64,000 nucleotides of DNA from an uncultured Clostridia bacterium (GCA_947627185.1 CANQVF010000009.1:1-64000), one strand, 5' to 3'. Shown: positions 35,332 through 43,893, counted from the stretch's first letter. Notes: generated from the sequence alone by a model not told the origin. Program-made: numbers and translations.

Positions 35332-36276
35332 TAGTTTTTCTAAAAATTTCTTTTTAGTATAAAACGAAGAATGTACATACTTATTTAATGTTATATCTAC
35401 AGTAGCATGTCCTAAAATTTCACTTAATGATTTAATATCCATACCTATTTCTATACACTCAGTTGCAAAAGTATGTCTCAATATGTGAAATTTATAATTT
35501 TTTAAATTACACTCTTTAAAACATTTCTTTAATTTATATTGATAATTTCTTGGTTCTATATATTTATCTTTACAACCAGTTAAAAAAAATTCATCTCCGT
35601 CATAGTTATTTTTTAACTTTATTTCAGCTAAAATCTTATATAACTTTTGATTAATTGGTATTTTTCTAATTGATTTTTTGGTTTTAGGTTTATCTATTAA
35701 TATTTTTGTATCTTTTTTATCTTTATAAACTCTTTGTAATGATTTATTAATTGTAATTAATTTATTCTTTAAATCAATATCATTCCATGTTAATGCACAT
35801 ATTTCTCCTAATCTAATACCAGTGTTTAAGCAAATAATAATTCCTATATCTCTAAAAGTACCACTCTTAATACAAAAATTTTCTAATTTTAGTCTTTCAT
35901 TCTTACTAAGTATAGTTATTTCATCTGTTTCATATTTGGGAGTAGAAATTAAATCTAATGCAAAATCGAATTTATACTTTTTTTCTGCATATTTCAATAT
36001 TGATTTTAATACATTCATAATATCTTTAATAGTTTTTACAGATAGAGTTAATGATAATTTGTCTACAAAAGCATTAAAATCAAATTTTTCAAAATAAATT
36101 ACTTTTATATCTTTAAAATAATTTAGAATATATTTGTTTATAATATATTGATACCTATAAAAAGTAGAATTTTTAATTTGATGTTTTTTATAAAGTAACC
36201 AGCTATTTATTAATTCTTTTAAAGGTAAATTATTTTTTTGACTCTTTAGTAAAAAATTATTATTAATCAAATTCAT
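35329..36276 (-). CDS. Tyrosine site-specific recombinase (probable DNA invertase)
   Basis: 315 aa. N-terminal SAM-like core-binding domain (~15-110) and catalytic domain with the full set of residues: Arg155 (NTGIRLGE), His264 and Arg267 (HILRH), His290 (LGHA) and Tyr300 (NKYVH) by my count. No N-terminal arm-binding domain, so a small XerC/D-like or invertase-like enzyme. SD AAAAGGAG precedes the ATG on the minus strand. It lies wholly between the two 26-bp inverted sites, the best candidate substrate for it. Very AT-rich like its surroundings. Could also be a remnant integrase, but the inverted sites argue for inversion. Confidence 0.92.
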   Translation of the reverse strand: MNLINNNFLLKSQKNNLPLKELINSWLLYKKHQIKNSTFYRYQYIINKYILNYFKDIKVIYFEKFDFNAFVDKLSLTLSVKTIKDIMNVLKSILKYAEKKYKFDFALDLISTPKYETDEITILSKNERLKLENFCIKSGTFRDIGIIICLNTGIRLGEICALTWNDIDLKNKLITINKSLQRVYKDKKDTKILIDKPKTKKSIRKIPINQKLYKILAEIKLKNNYDGDEFFLTGCKDKYIEPRNYQYKLKKCFKECNLKNYKFHILRHTFATECIEIGMDIKSLSEILGHATVDITLNKYVHSSFYTKKKFLEKL

Positions 36277-36354
36277 ATTATTTTCTCCTTTTTTATAAAA
36301 TTGTCTAAAAATGTTAAATTTTTATATAAAGTGCTAAAAAAATTTAGAAAAACG

Positions 36355-36383
36355 TTGATTTTTTATAAATTATATATTATAAT
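36355..36383 (+). promoter_or_regulatory. Outward-facing promoter inside the invertible segment
   Basis: TTGATT, exactly 17 nt, TATAAT. The +1 would fall near 36390, just before the right inversion site, so the site is in the 5' UTR of the TnpB-like gene. In this orientation the promoter drives 36438 onward. Confidence 0.8.
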
Positions 36384-36396
36384 TAGGAATAGTAAA

Positions 36397-36422
36397 TTCG
36401 TAAATTATTTAACTTTACGAAA
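36397..36422 (+). repeat. Right inversion site (26 bp)
   Basis: TTCGTAAA, spacer TTATTTAAC, TTTACGAA plus one A. Exact inverted copy of the left site. Ends 15 nt before the TnpB-like start codon. Confidence 0.85.
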
Positions 36423-36437
36423 AAGTAGGAAAAGTAA

Positions 36438-37631
36438 ATGGAAGAAATAAATAAAAGCTCTGGATATTGCACAATTACATATAAATTAAAAATTTATTCC
36501 AAATATGATGAATTTTTAAAGAAAACAAAAGCAGTATACAATGAAATTATTTTATTTTATTACAAATTACTTTTAAAAAATCAAGAATTCCTAAACTTAT
36601 CTAATCAATATTGTTTGCGAGAATTAGAGAAATTATCCATAAAAAATAAAAATGGAGAAAAACCAAAGAATTATTTAGATTTAGAAATTCCTACTTATTT
36701 GAGAAGAGCAGCTATTAATCAAGCTATTGGTTCTGTAAGAAGTTATATATCTTTATCTAAAAATAATAAAGAAGTATCAGAAACTAAGAATTTCAATTGT
36801 TCACCAATTTTTTATAAAGGAATGTATAAAAATTTCAATTCAAAATCTGTTGAAGTTAAATTATGGAATGGTGAAAAGTGGGAGTGGTATTTACTTAAAT
36901 TAAATGGAAAAAAGTTTGATAACACATTAGAAACCTTATCTCCAACGATATTAATTAATTCTAAATATATGATGCTTCATATACCAATAAAGCAAGTAGT
37001 AGAAGATGTAAGACCAGTAAGCATAAGGATGAAAGATGAAAATTTAAAAGTTTGCGGAGTGTGTTTTTCAAATTATGATGATTTTGCAATATGCACAATA
37101 ATTGACAAAAATGGGAAATTTGTAAAGTCAAAATTTATAAAAGGTGGAAAAGCATACAAAGATAGAACTTCAAAAATATTATCACAAATTAGAAAAAACA
37201 GAAAAATTTCTAAAGTAATCACAGAAGGAGATCACAAAACATATTGGAAAAAGCTTGAGCAAATAGATGATTATACAGCACATAAAGTTAGTAAAGAAAT
37301 AATTAATTTTTGTTTAGAAAATAAAGTTAAAGTTATATCTATAACAAAAATTGAAGAAAATGTAGCTGGTTTTGAAAGAAGAGTTGGAAAACATAGTCCA
37401 ATATATTTGAAAAGAAAAATAGTTAATAACTTACAGTATAAAGCATTTAAAAATGGAATTTTAATTACTACTGTAAGACAAAATTATACAGCAAATAGAT
37501 GTTATAAATGCAGAGCAAAAATAAAAAGAAAAGAAGCAAATTTTATTTGTGAAAATAATCACCAAGGAAATTATTATTTTAATACTTCAATGAACATAGG
37601 AAAAATGTGTTTAAAAAAATTTGGTTTATGA
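36438..37631 (+). CDS. Nuclease-dead TnpB/IS605 OrfB-like protein (TldR-like candidate)
   Basis: 397 aa with the layout of TnpB: N-terminal WED/REC-like part (~1-200), then split RuvC and zinc ribbon. The C-terminal signature is clear (NLQYKAFKNGILITTVRQNY, CYKC, FNTSMNIG), but catalysis is lost. RuvC-I G-[IV]-D-x-G reads GVCFS (Asp to Cys209). RuvC-II ExL reads TKI (Thr303 in my alignment). RuvC-III DxNAAxN reads YFNTSMN (Asp to Tyr380). Zinc ligands C355, C358, C371 and H375 remain. Long, uninterrupted and with promoter and SD, it looks selected. Known TldR proteins are such dead TnpBs acting as RNA-guided repressors. That function here is inference. No TnpA transposase is near. Confidence 0.85.
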   Translation: MEEINKSSGYCTITYKLKIYSKYDEFLKKTKAVYNEIILFYYKLLLKNQEFLNLSNQYCLRELEKLSIKNKNGEKPKNYLDLEIPTYLRRAAINQAIGSVRSYISLSKNNKEVSETKNFNCSPIFYKGMYKNFNSKSVEVKLWNGEKWEWYLLKLNGKKFDNTLETLSPTILINSKYMMLHIPIKQVVEDVRPVSIRMKDENLKVCGVCFSNYDDFAICTIIDKNGKFVKSKFIKGGKAYKDRTSKILSQIRKNRKISKVITEGDHKTYWKKLEQIDDYTAHKVSKEIINFCLENKVKVISITKIEENVAGFERRVGKHSPIYLKRKIVNNLQYKAFKNGILITTVRQNYTANRCYKCRAKIKRKEANFICENNHQGNYYFNTSMNIGKMCLKKFGL

Positions 37632-37634
37632 AAT

Positions 37635-37740
37635 CCTAGCTAGAAATAACTAGGTAATCTTTTTCTGCTAAAAGCAAAAGAAGATTGGCTTGAGTATCGG
37701 CATTGTGTACTAAAAAAGTATGCATAGTGAATTGAGAAAT
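37635..37740 (+). ncRNA. Structured RNA downstream of the TnpB-like gene (omega-RNA/guide-RNA candidate)
   Basis: Starts 4 nt after the stop codon. Three stem-loops in a row. The first is CCTAG..CTAGG (37635-37654) with a GAAA loop. The second is AATCTT..AAGATT with inner GC/GC pairs (37656-37686). The third is TGTGTACT..AGTATGCA (37704-37724) with wobble pairs. It then runs into GAATTGAGAAAT and a poorly structured stretch that could be guide. Position 3' of tnpB is where TnpB omega-RNAs lie. Alternative: a 5' leader of the capsule operon. No riboswitch class recognised. Confidence 0.55.
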
Positions 37741-37801
37741 CTAATAATGCTCAGAGTTTCCAAAATATTATTTTAAATTTTTATTGGAGGATGTAGAAAT
37801 A

Positions 37802-38572
37802 ATGAAAACCAATGAAATTGAGTTGGTAAATACAATTAATGTAATTGAAATTGAAGATTCAAATAATCTCGAAACATTTTATAACAAAAATAAAATTACT
37901 GAATCAGATTTACAAAAATTAGTAATCTTCAAAAAAAGTGCTAAATACATAACATATTTAAATTTATTTTTTAAAAGATTAATAGATATAATAGGTTCTT
38001 TAGTAGGAATTATTTTATTAATTCCATTAACAATAGTTGTTGCAACAGTGAATCTTTTTAATAAAGATAATGGACCAATTTTTTATATTCATAAAAGATT
38101 AGGAAAAAATGGGCAACATTTTTATATGTATAAATTTAGAACAATGGTAAATAACTCACAAGAAGTTTTAGAAAAATTATTAAAAGAAGACAAAGATGCT
38201 AAAAAAGAATGGGAAGAAAATAGAAAATTAAAAGATGATCCTAGAATTACAAAATTTGGAAAATTTTTAAGAAAAACAAGTTTAGATGAAATGCCACAAT
38301 TCATAAATGTTTTAAAAGGTGAAATGAGTTTAGTTGGACCAAGAGCAGTTGTGGATGATGAAATAGAAAAATTTGGATTATATAAAGATAAAGTTCTTTC
38401 AGTAAAACCTGGTATAACAGGATATTGGGCAGCTCATGGAAGAAGTAATACATCATATGATGATAGAGTTCAAATGGAAAACTATTATGTAGAAAACAAT
38501 TCTGTATTTTTAGATATAAAAATACTTTTTGATACTGTAATTTCAGTTATAAAAAAGGAAGGAGCAGTATAA
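37802..38572 (+). CDS. Initiating sugar (undecaprenyl-phosphate glycosyl-1-phosphate) transferase
   Basis: 256 aa, loads the first sugar-phosphate on undecaprenyl phosphate at the inner membrane face and so starts capsule/EPS repeat synthesis. One membrane/re-entrant helix (~62-88 after FFKRLIDIIGS), then the catalytic bacterial-sugar-transferase domain: KFRTMVNNS, ITKFGKFLRKTSLDEMPQF, MSLVGPRAV, KPGITGYWAAHGR. Lacks the large CoA-binding/TM N-terminal part of WbaP/CpsE types. ATG 37802 (SD GGAGG) preferred to the track's start at 37784. First gene of the polysaccharide operon. Confidence 0.93.
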   Translation: MKTNEIELVNTINVIEIEDSNNLETFYNKNKITESDLQKLVIFKKSAKYITYLNLFFKRLIDIIGSLVGIILLIPLTIVVATVNLFNKDNGPIFYIHKRLGKNGQHFYMYKFRTMVNNSQEVLEKLLKEDKDAKKEWEENRKLKDDPRITKFGKFLRKTSLDEMPQFINVLKGEMSLVGPRAVVDDEIEKFGLYKDKVLSVKPGITGYWAAHGRSNTSYDDRVQMENYYVENNSVFLDIKILFDTVISVIKKEGAV

Positions 38573-38575
38573 GTA

Positions 38576-39454
38576 GTGAATGTAGAAATTATATGTCCTT
38601 TATATAATGCAGAAGAATATTTAGAGAATCTAGACAAATCTTTAAAAAGACAAAAAGATATAGATATAAAAAAAATAAATTACATATTAACTGAAAGTAA
38701 CGATAATACTGAACAGATATTAAATAAAATATCTGCTCAGTACTCTATTGTAAAGAAAGAAAAATTTTCTCATAGTTTGTCCAGAGAAAAAGAGGCAATG
38801 AATTCCAGTGCTGATATATTAGTTTTTATAACACAGGATATAGAAATAAAAAATGATAATTGGCTAAAAAGCCTAGTACAACCAATTATTAATAGTGAAG
38901 TAGAGGCAACATTTAGTAGGCAAATATCTAAATATAATAATATAGAAAAATATACTAGAGAAAAAAATTATCCAGAAAAGTCTTATATTGTTGATAAAAA
39001 CTCTTTGCAAACAATTGGAATGAGAGCTTTTTTCTTTTCTGATGCAGCATCAGCAATAAGAACAATTATTTTTAAAGATTTAAATGGTTATGATGGAAAA
39101 AATTTACCTACAAATGAAGATCAGTATATTGCTTACAAATTAATAATGAATAAATATAAAATCAAATATTGTGCTGATTCTATAGTTTATCATTCTCACA
39201 ATTTTACTTTAAAGCAGTTATATAAAAGGTATTATGATACAGGTGTATTTTTTAAGCAAAATAGCTATTTGGATAAATATGGAACTAATAAAACAGGTGG
39301 AAATTTAGCTAAGTATATATTAGTTAGAGCAGTTCAAGATAAGAATATAAAAGTACTTATAGAATTTATGCCCAATATGTTGGCTAGATTTATTGGAATG
39401 AAAGTTGGAAAGTTAAAAGTTAATGGATGTAAAAAATGTTGTTATAATAAATGA
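38576..39454 (+). CDS. GT2-family glycosyltransferase (rhamnosyltransferase-like)
   Basis: 292 aa, cytoplasmic or membrane-associated GT-A enzyme. N-terminal nucleotide-binding motif IICPLYNAEEYL, an ITQDIE metal-binding DxD-like site at ~87-92, and NEDQYIAYK (the ED of the catalytic base region), with YHSHNFT near the C-terminal third, a pattern common in RfbF-like rhamnosyltransferases. GTG start 3 nt after the preceding gene, SD GGAG inside it. Sugar specificity is a guess. Confidence 0.82.
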   Translation: MNVEIICPLYNAEEYLENLDKSLKRQKDIDIKKINYILTESNDNTEQILNKISAQYSIVKKEKFSHSLSREKEAMNSSADILVFITQDIEIKNDNWLKSLVQPIINSEVEATFSRQISKYNNIEKYTREKNYPEKSYIVDKNSLQTIGMRAFFFSDAASAIRTIIFKDLNGYDGKNLPTNEDQYIAYKLIMNKYKIKYCADSIVYHSHNFTLKQLYKRYYDTGVFFKQNSYLDKYGTNKTGGNLAKYILVRAVQDKNIKVLIEFMPNMLARFIGMKVGKLKVNGCKKCCYNK

Positions 39455-40607
39455 TTTTAATTATATACAAGGTGGTGCAAGCAAAGTTGCAATAGATACA
39501 GCTAAACTTTTAAAAGAAGAAAAATTAAATGTATATTTTTTTTCCGCTGTAAGTAGAAAGAATGATGAAATAAATGGTATAAATTACATTTCAACTCATC
39601 AAAATGAAGCCTTAAAAGAAAAAAATATAATTAAAGGATTGGTACAAGGTATATATAATTTTAAAGCAAAGAGAACTTTAAAAAAATTATTATTAACACT
39701 TGATAAAAAAGAAACAATTATTCATGTTCATGGATGGACTAAAGCCTTATCGAGTAGCATATTTGATATATGCTTTAAAATGAATTTTAAAGTTGTAGTT
39801 ACTTTGCATGATTATTTTACTGCATGTCCAAATGGTGGATATTTTGATTATATACAAAATAAAATTTGTAAAAGAAAACCTTTATCGTGGCAATGTATAA
39901 AATGTAATTGTGATTCAAGAAATTATGGATTCAAACTATATAGATTAATAAGACAATTCGTACAAAATAGAATAGTTAAATTAAATAATAAGTTGCAGTA
40001 TGCTATTGGAATATCGAATTTAAGTATGAATGTATTAAAAGCAACATTACCAAATAATATACGCATTGAAAAAATATATAATCCAATTGATTATCATGAA
40101 AAAGAAAAAGTTATTGATGTTTCTAAAAATAAATATTATTTGTATGTTGGAAGAATTTCAAAAGAAAAAGGGGTAGATTTATTTTGTAAAGCAATTACAG
40201 AACTTGGACTGCAGGGAATAGCAGTTGGTGATGGAAGTGAAAGAGAAAAACTTGAAAAAGAATATACGAATATAAAATTTACTGGTTGGAAAAAAAATAA
40301 GGAAGTTAAAGAATATATGCAAGGTGCAAAGGCACTAATATTTCCAAGTTTATGGTATGAAACAGCAGGATTAACAGTTTTAGAAGCACAATTTTTAGGA
40401 ATACCATGTATTGTTAATGAAAATTGTGCTGCTAGAGAGTTCGTTGAAATTACAGGAAATTCTAGACTTTTTGATGGTATAGAGAATTTAAAGAAACAAA
40501 TAATTAATTTAGACAATAATTTGTATAGTTATAATAGAAATTTAGATAACTTTAAAAGTAAAAATTATATAAAAAAGCTTTTAGAATTTTTTAAAACAAT
40601 TAATTAG
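39423..40607 (+). CDS. GT4-family glycosyltransferase
   Basis: 394 aa GT-B enzyme. N-terminal acceptor domain (NDFNYIQGGASKVAIDTAKLL; VVTLHDYFTACPNGG) and C-terminal nucleotide-sugar domain with YVGRISKEKGVDLF, and the retaining-GT4 E-x7-E region (WYETAGLTVLEAQFLGIPCI). A Cys cluster (CIKCNCDS) in the middle is typical of one EPS-associated GT4 subgroup. Overlaps the upstream gene by 32 bp, so translation may be coupled. Adds an internal sugar of the repeat unit. Confidence 0.9.
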   Translation: MDVKNVVIINDFNYIQGGASKVAIDTAKLLKEEKLNVYFFSAVSRKNDEINGINYISTHQNEALKEKNIIKGLVQGIYNFKAKRTLKKLLLTLDKKETIIHVHGWTKALSSSIFDICFKMNFKVVVTLHDYFTACPNGGYFDYIQNKICKRKPLSWQCIKCNCDSRNYGFKLYRLIRQFVQNRIVKLNNKLQYAIGISNLSMNVLKATLPNNIRIEKIYNPIDYHEKEKVIDVSKNKYYLYVGRISKEKGVDLFCKAITELGLQGIAVGDGSEREKLEKEYTNIKFTGWKKNKEVKEYMQGAKALIFPSLWYETAGLTVLEAQFLGIPCIVNENCAAREFVEITGNSRLFDGIENLKKQIINLDNNLYSYNRNLDNFKSKNYIKKLLEFFKTIN

Positions 40608-40621
40608 GAGAAATTATTATA

Positions 40622-41254
40622 ATGTATAAAATAAAAAAATATTTACTAAAGATTTATAAATTAACAATTGGAAAAGTAAATTATATGAGAGTAAAGCAAA
40701 AAGATATAACTATAATTTCTAATAATTGTTGGGCTGGGATTTTTTATAGAAATAATAACTTAGAATATTTATCACCAACATTAGGATTGTTCTTTATGGC
40801 AAACGATTACATAAAATTTATATATAATTTAAAGCATTATATAGATAGTGATTTGAAATTTATATCTATTGAAGAATCTAAACATAAAGATTATTTGAAA
40901 AAATTAAATTATAATAGTCCAATAGGAAAAATTGATGATATTGAAATAATGTTTTTACATTATGGTAGTGAAAGTGAAGCATTTGAAAAATGGGAAAGAA
41001 GAAAGAAAAGAATAAATTGGAACAAAATAATATATAAGTTTTCTGATCAAAATATGTGTACATATGAGCATTTAAAAAAATTTAATGATTTTGAAGCCCA
41101 AAATAAAATATGTTTCTCTACTAGAAAGTATAAAGATTTAAATACTATACAAATAAAAAAATATAAAAATAGTGAAAATGTATTAGATGATATAAAAACT
41201 TATAAAAAATATTTTAACTTCTATAAGTTTTTAAATAACATGGAGGTAAAATGA
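40622..41254 (+). CDS. DUF1919 exopolysaccharide-biosynthesis protein
   Basis: 210 aa. Recognisable DUF1919: TIISNNCWAGIFYRNNNLEY near the start, SPTLGLFFMANDYIKF, the MFLHYGSESEAFEKWERR core and KRINWNKI. DUF1919 proteins occur almost only in polysaccharide loci and are thought to be glycosyltransferases or modifiers, without a proven reaction. Stop codon overlaps the next start (ATGA), so translation is coupled. Confidence 0.85.
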   Translation: MYKIKKYLLKIYKLTIGKVNYMRVKQKDITIISNNCWAGIFYRNNNLEYLSPTLGLFFMANDYIKFIYNLKHYIDSDLKFISIEESKHKDYLKKLNYNSPIGKIDDIEIMFLHYGSESEAFEKWERRKKRINWNKIIYKFSDQNMCTYEHLKKFNDFEAQNKICFSTRKYKDLNTIQIKKYKNSENVLDDIKTYKKYFNFYKFLNNMEVK

Positions 41255-41895
41255 TAATTGAATTGTTTGGGCTACCTGGAGCAGGTAAAACTACTTGTGG
41301 AAATAATATTGAAAAGAAATTTAAAATAAAGAATATATTAGAATTTTATAGAGAAAATTTGATTGGAAAAATATTGTTTCATTTGTTTTTATATTGTTTT
41401 TTGTTAAATGCAAATTTGAGAGAAAAATATACTAAAATTTTAAATATACTTCAAAAAGAAAAAATTGAAAATAATATAATAAACCCCCATATTAAAATAG
41501 AATTATATATAAAATATCTGTTATTTGCTTATTGTATTGAATATAAATCAAAAAAAAGTTTAGTAATAGATGAAGGAATAATTCATTATTGTATGGCATT
41601 ATTTGCAGAATTTAATGTTAGCATTGATATTTTAGAAGCAATCATAGATTTATTAAAAATTTCTAATAAAAAAATAATAATAATTTCTTTAAAATGCCCT
41701 ATTAATAAAGCTATAAAACAGATGCAAATTAGAAAAAGAAAGAGAACATCTTTGGACTTCCTATCTGATGAAAAATTAAAAATTGTGTTAGATAGATATA
41801 GTGTTGTACAAAAGTATTTTTCTAAAAAATATATAAATTTAGACATAATTCAAATTGAGAATTTGATAGAAAGAGAGAAAATGAATGAAATATAG
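41251..41895 (+). CDS. P-loop nucleoside/nucleotide-kinase-like protein in the capsule operon
   Basis: 214 aa. Walker A is GLPGAGKTT at residues ~6-14. A DEG motif (VIDEGIIHYC, ~108-118) is in the place of the deoxynucleoside-kinase DRS, and an Arg-rich lid (RKRKRTSLDF, ~165-175) follows. Resembles thymidylate/deoxynucleoside-kinase-like proteins sporadically found in EPS loci, perhaps phosphorylating a sugar, lipid or nucleotide precursor. Substrate unknown. SD GGAGG 5 nt before the ATG, start overlaps the upstream stop. Confidence 0.7.
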   Translation: MIIELFGLPGAGKTTCGNNIEKKFKIKNILEFYRENLIGKILFHLFLYCFLLNANLREKYTKILNILQKEKIENNIINPHIKIELYIKYLLFAYCIEYKSKKSLVIDEGIIHYCMALFAEFNVSIDILEAIIDLLKISNKKIIIISLKCPINKAIKQMQIRKRKRTSLDFLSDEKLKIVLDRYSVVQKYFSKKYINLDIIQIENLIEREKMNEI

Positions 41896-42853
41896 TGTTA
41901 TAATTCCTTTTTATAATACAGAAGAATATATAGAAGAATGCATAAATTCCGTTATACAACAAAATAGAGATGATGTGGAGCTTATTTTAATTAATGATGG
42001 CTCAACAGATAATTCATTATTAAAATGTCAAAAAATAACTGAAAAATATGAAAATAAAATCATTATAGATAAACCCAATACAGGATCAATGGATTCTTGG
42101 ATACAGGGAGTTAATGCTTCCAAGGGAGAATATATTTGTTTTATTGATGCGGATGATAAAATAGCTTCAAATTATTTTAATATTATAGATAAATATATTG
42201 ATATGCAATTTGATATTATTATTTATGATTATTATAAATATTATAATAATTCAATATATGGAATTAAAGCTAATAGTATAGAATATGGAGAAATAAATGA
42301 TTTGGACTTAAAAGAAATTCGTTTAGACTTTTTTTATAATTTTGAAAAAATAAGTTCTTATAGATGGAACAAAGTTTTTAAATCGGATTTTTTAAAGAAA
42401 AATATAGAAGAAGTTGAAGTTAGATGTTCCTCTTTTGAAGATCATTTAATAGGTTTTTTAAACATTATTAACGCTAAAAGAATTTATTATCTAAATGAAA
42501 AATTATATTATTATCGAATGAGAAAGTCGTCTATTTCACATTCTTATAACAATAAAGTTTTTGGAGAAAATAGAAAAATTGAAGCTAATATTATAAAAAT
42601 AGCAAAAAATAATAATTATTCTGATACAGGCATTAATAACATAAAATTACATTTTTTATATCAATATGCTAGATACTATTTAAAATCCAAAAATAAAATA
42701 AAAAAAGATAAAAAAGTTTGCTGGGAAGATATTAGTAACATTAGAGGGATTAATAAGAAAATAGTACTTTTGTTATATAAGTTCAATTTAAAAAATGTAT
42801 ATATAGTAATAAATAAAATAAAAAATCAAAATAGAAATGCCTATTTTAATTAA
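41885..42853 (+). CDS. GT2-family glycosyltransferase
   Basis: 322 aa inverting GT-A enzyme. SVIIPFYNTEEYIEECI, NDGSTDNS and the DxD-type metal site FIDADD are all present, followed by the helix-rich C-terminal half typical of EpsJ/WcaA-like enzymes (YRWNKVFKSDFL; YYYRMRKSSIS). Overlaps the kinase-like gene by 11 bp. Donor and acceptor cannot be told from sequence. Confidence 0.9.
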   Translation: MKYSVIIPFYNTEEYIEECINSVIQQNRDDVELILINDGSTDNSLLKCQKITEKYENKIIIDKPNTGSMDSWIQGVNASKGEYICFIDADDKIASNYFNIIDKYIDMQFDIIIYDYYKYYNNSIYGIKANSIEYGEINDLDLKEIRLDFFYNFEKISSYRWNKVFKSDFLKKNIEEVEVRCSSFEDHLIGFLNIINAKRIYYLNEKLYYYRMRKSSISHSYNNKVFGENRKIEANIIKIAKNNNYSDTGINNIKLHFLYQYARYYLKSKNKIKKDKKVCWEDISNIRGINKKIVLLLYKFNLKNVYIVINKIKNQNRNAYFN

Positions 42854-42866
42854 AAAGGATATTAAT

Positions 42867-43856
42867 ATGGAAAAAATTTTAACAATAAGTGTGGCTACTT
42901 ATAATTTAGAAAATTTAATTGAAGATAATTTAAGGTCTTTTGAGAAATTAAAAAATTTAGATGACATAGAAGTTTTAGTAATAGATGATGGATCAAAAGA
43001 TAATACTGCTAATATTGTTCAAAAATATTGCAATAAGTATCCAAATTCAATAAAGTTAATTAAACAAAAAAATTCTGGACCTGGTTCTACTGTGAATACA
43101 GGAATAAAAAATGCAACAGGAATTTTTTTTAAGATGGTTGATGGAGATGATTGGATTAATTCAGAAGGTTTGGATAAATTAATAAATTTATTAAAAGATA
43201 ATTTAGACATAGATGCTTTTATAACAAATGATTTAGTTTTTAGTGAAAATGATAAAAAAATTATAAAAAAATATAAATTTCCATATGAAAAAAACAAAAT
43301 ATTAAATGAACTGAACTGTGAAAAACCTTTAATAGGAATGCATTCAATTTCTTTTAAAACAAGTATTTTGAAAGAAAATAATGTAAAAATTGATAATGGA
43401 TTTTATACGGATGTGGAGTATTTAATATATCCATTACCTTATGTAAAAAAAGTTATGTATTTTGATATAGATATTTATATTTATAGAATAGGAAGAAATG
43501 AACAAAGTGTTAGTTATACAAGTTTAATAAAAAATAAAAGTATGCATGAATTGGTATTAAATAATATTATTAATTTTTATGAAAAAAATAAAACTCAATT
43601 AAGTAAAGATAAACTAGATTTTATAAGTATAAGAATTTGTAATATGATATTAAGCCAATTAAATATTATATTATTGTCTGAATCAAAATTAAAAATGCGT
43701 CAAGAAATAATAAAATTTATAAGCATTTTAAAGAAACAAAGTTTAGATATATACACCAAATGTAAAAAAATAAAAAGAATAAAAATATTAATTGCTACTA
43801 ATTATTTTGCTTCCATACCATATGCTATTTTATTAAACAGAAAGGTAAAGAAATAA
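42867..43856 (+). CDS. GT2-family glycosyltransferase
   Basis: 329 aa, GT-A: ISVATYNLENLIEDNL, IDDGSKDNT, MVDGDDW metal site, and a C-terminal half rich in basic residues. Paralogue-like to the previous gene in fold but with different acceptor region. ATG 42867 is chosen: SD AAAAAGG lies just before it, and the track's start at 42837 would overlap the upstream gene without an SD. Confidence 0.88.
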   Translation: MEKILTISVATYNLENLIEDNLRSFEKLKNLDDIEVLVIDDGSKDNTANIVQKYCNKYPNSIKLIKQKNSGPGSTVNTGIKNATGIFFKMVDGDDWINSEGLDKLINLLKDNLDIDAFITNDLVFSENDKKIIKKYKFPYEKNKILNELNCEKPLIGMHSISFKTSILKENNVKIDNGFYTDVEYLIYPLPYVKKVMYFDIDIYIYRIGRNEQSVSYTSLIKNKSMHELVLNNIINFYEKNKTQLSKDKLDFISIRICNMILSQLNIILLSESKLKMRQEIIKFISILKKQSLDIYTKCKKIKRIKILIATNYFASIPYAILLNRKVKK

Positions 43857-43893
43857 TAAAAGAAATATTAATAATTTAATAGGAGATTACTTT

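Larger units (their letters stand above)
35243..36422. mobile_element. Putative invertible DNA segment (promoter switch) carrying its own recombinase
   Basis: Bounded by two identical 26-bp sites in inverted orientation (35243-35268 and 36397-36422). It contains the tyrosine recombinase gene with its terminator at the left end, and at the right end a promoter on the + strand reading out across the right site into the TnpB-like gene. Recombination between inverted sites would flip promoter and recombinase together. In the flipped state the recombinase terminator, not the promoter, would face the downstream operon. This is the classical layout of phase-variable promoter inversion. The site structure and promoter are seen directly. 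Inversion itself is inference. Confidence 0.8.

Noticed and set aside
35329-36276. Recombinase as integrase of an integrated mobile element
   Set aside because: No tRNA attachment site, no excisionase, no other phage or ICE gene. The flanking sites are inverted, which favours inversion over excision.
36438-37631. Active IS605/IS607 insertion sequence
   Set aside because: No TnpA, RuvC residues substituted and no element ends recognised. Not a working transposon.
37741-37765. Possible guide match: AATAATGCT in the RNA tail also occurs near 34909 (promoter of the 30-aa ORF)
   Set aside because: Nine AT-rich bases also occur at 421 in rpoD and, reversed, in tspO. That is chance level in this genome, so no target is claimed.
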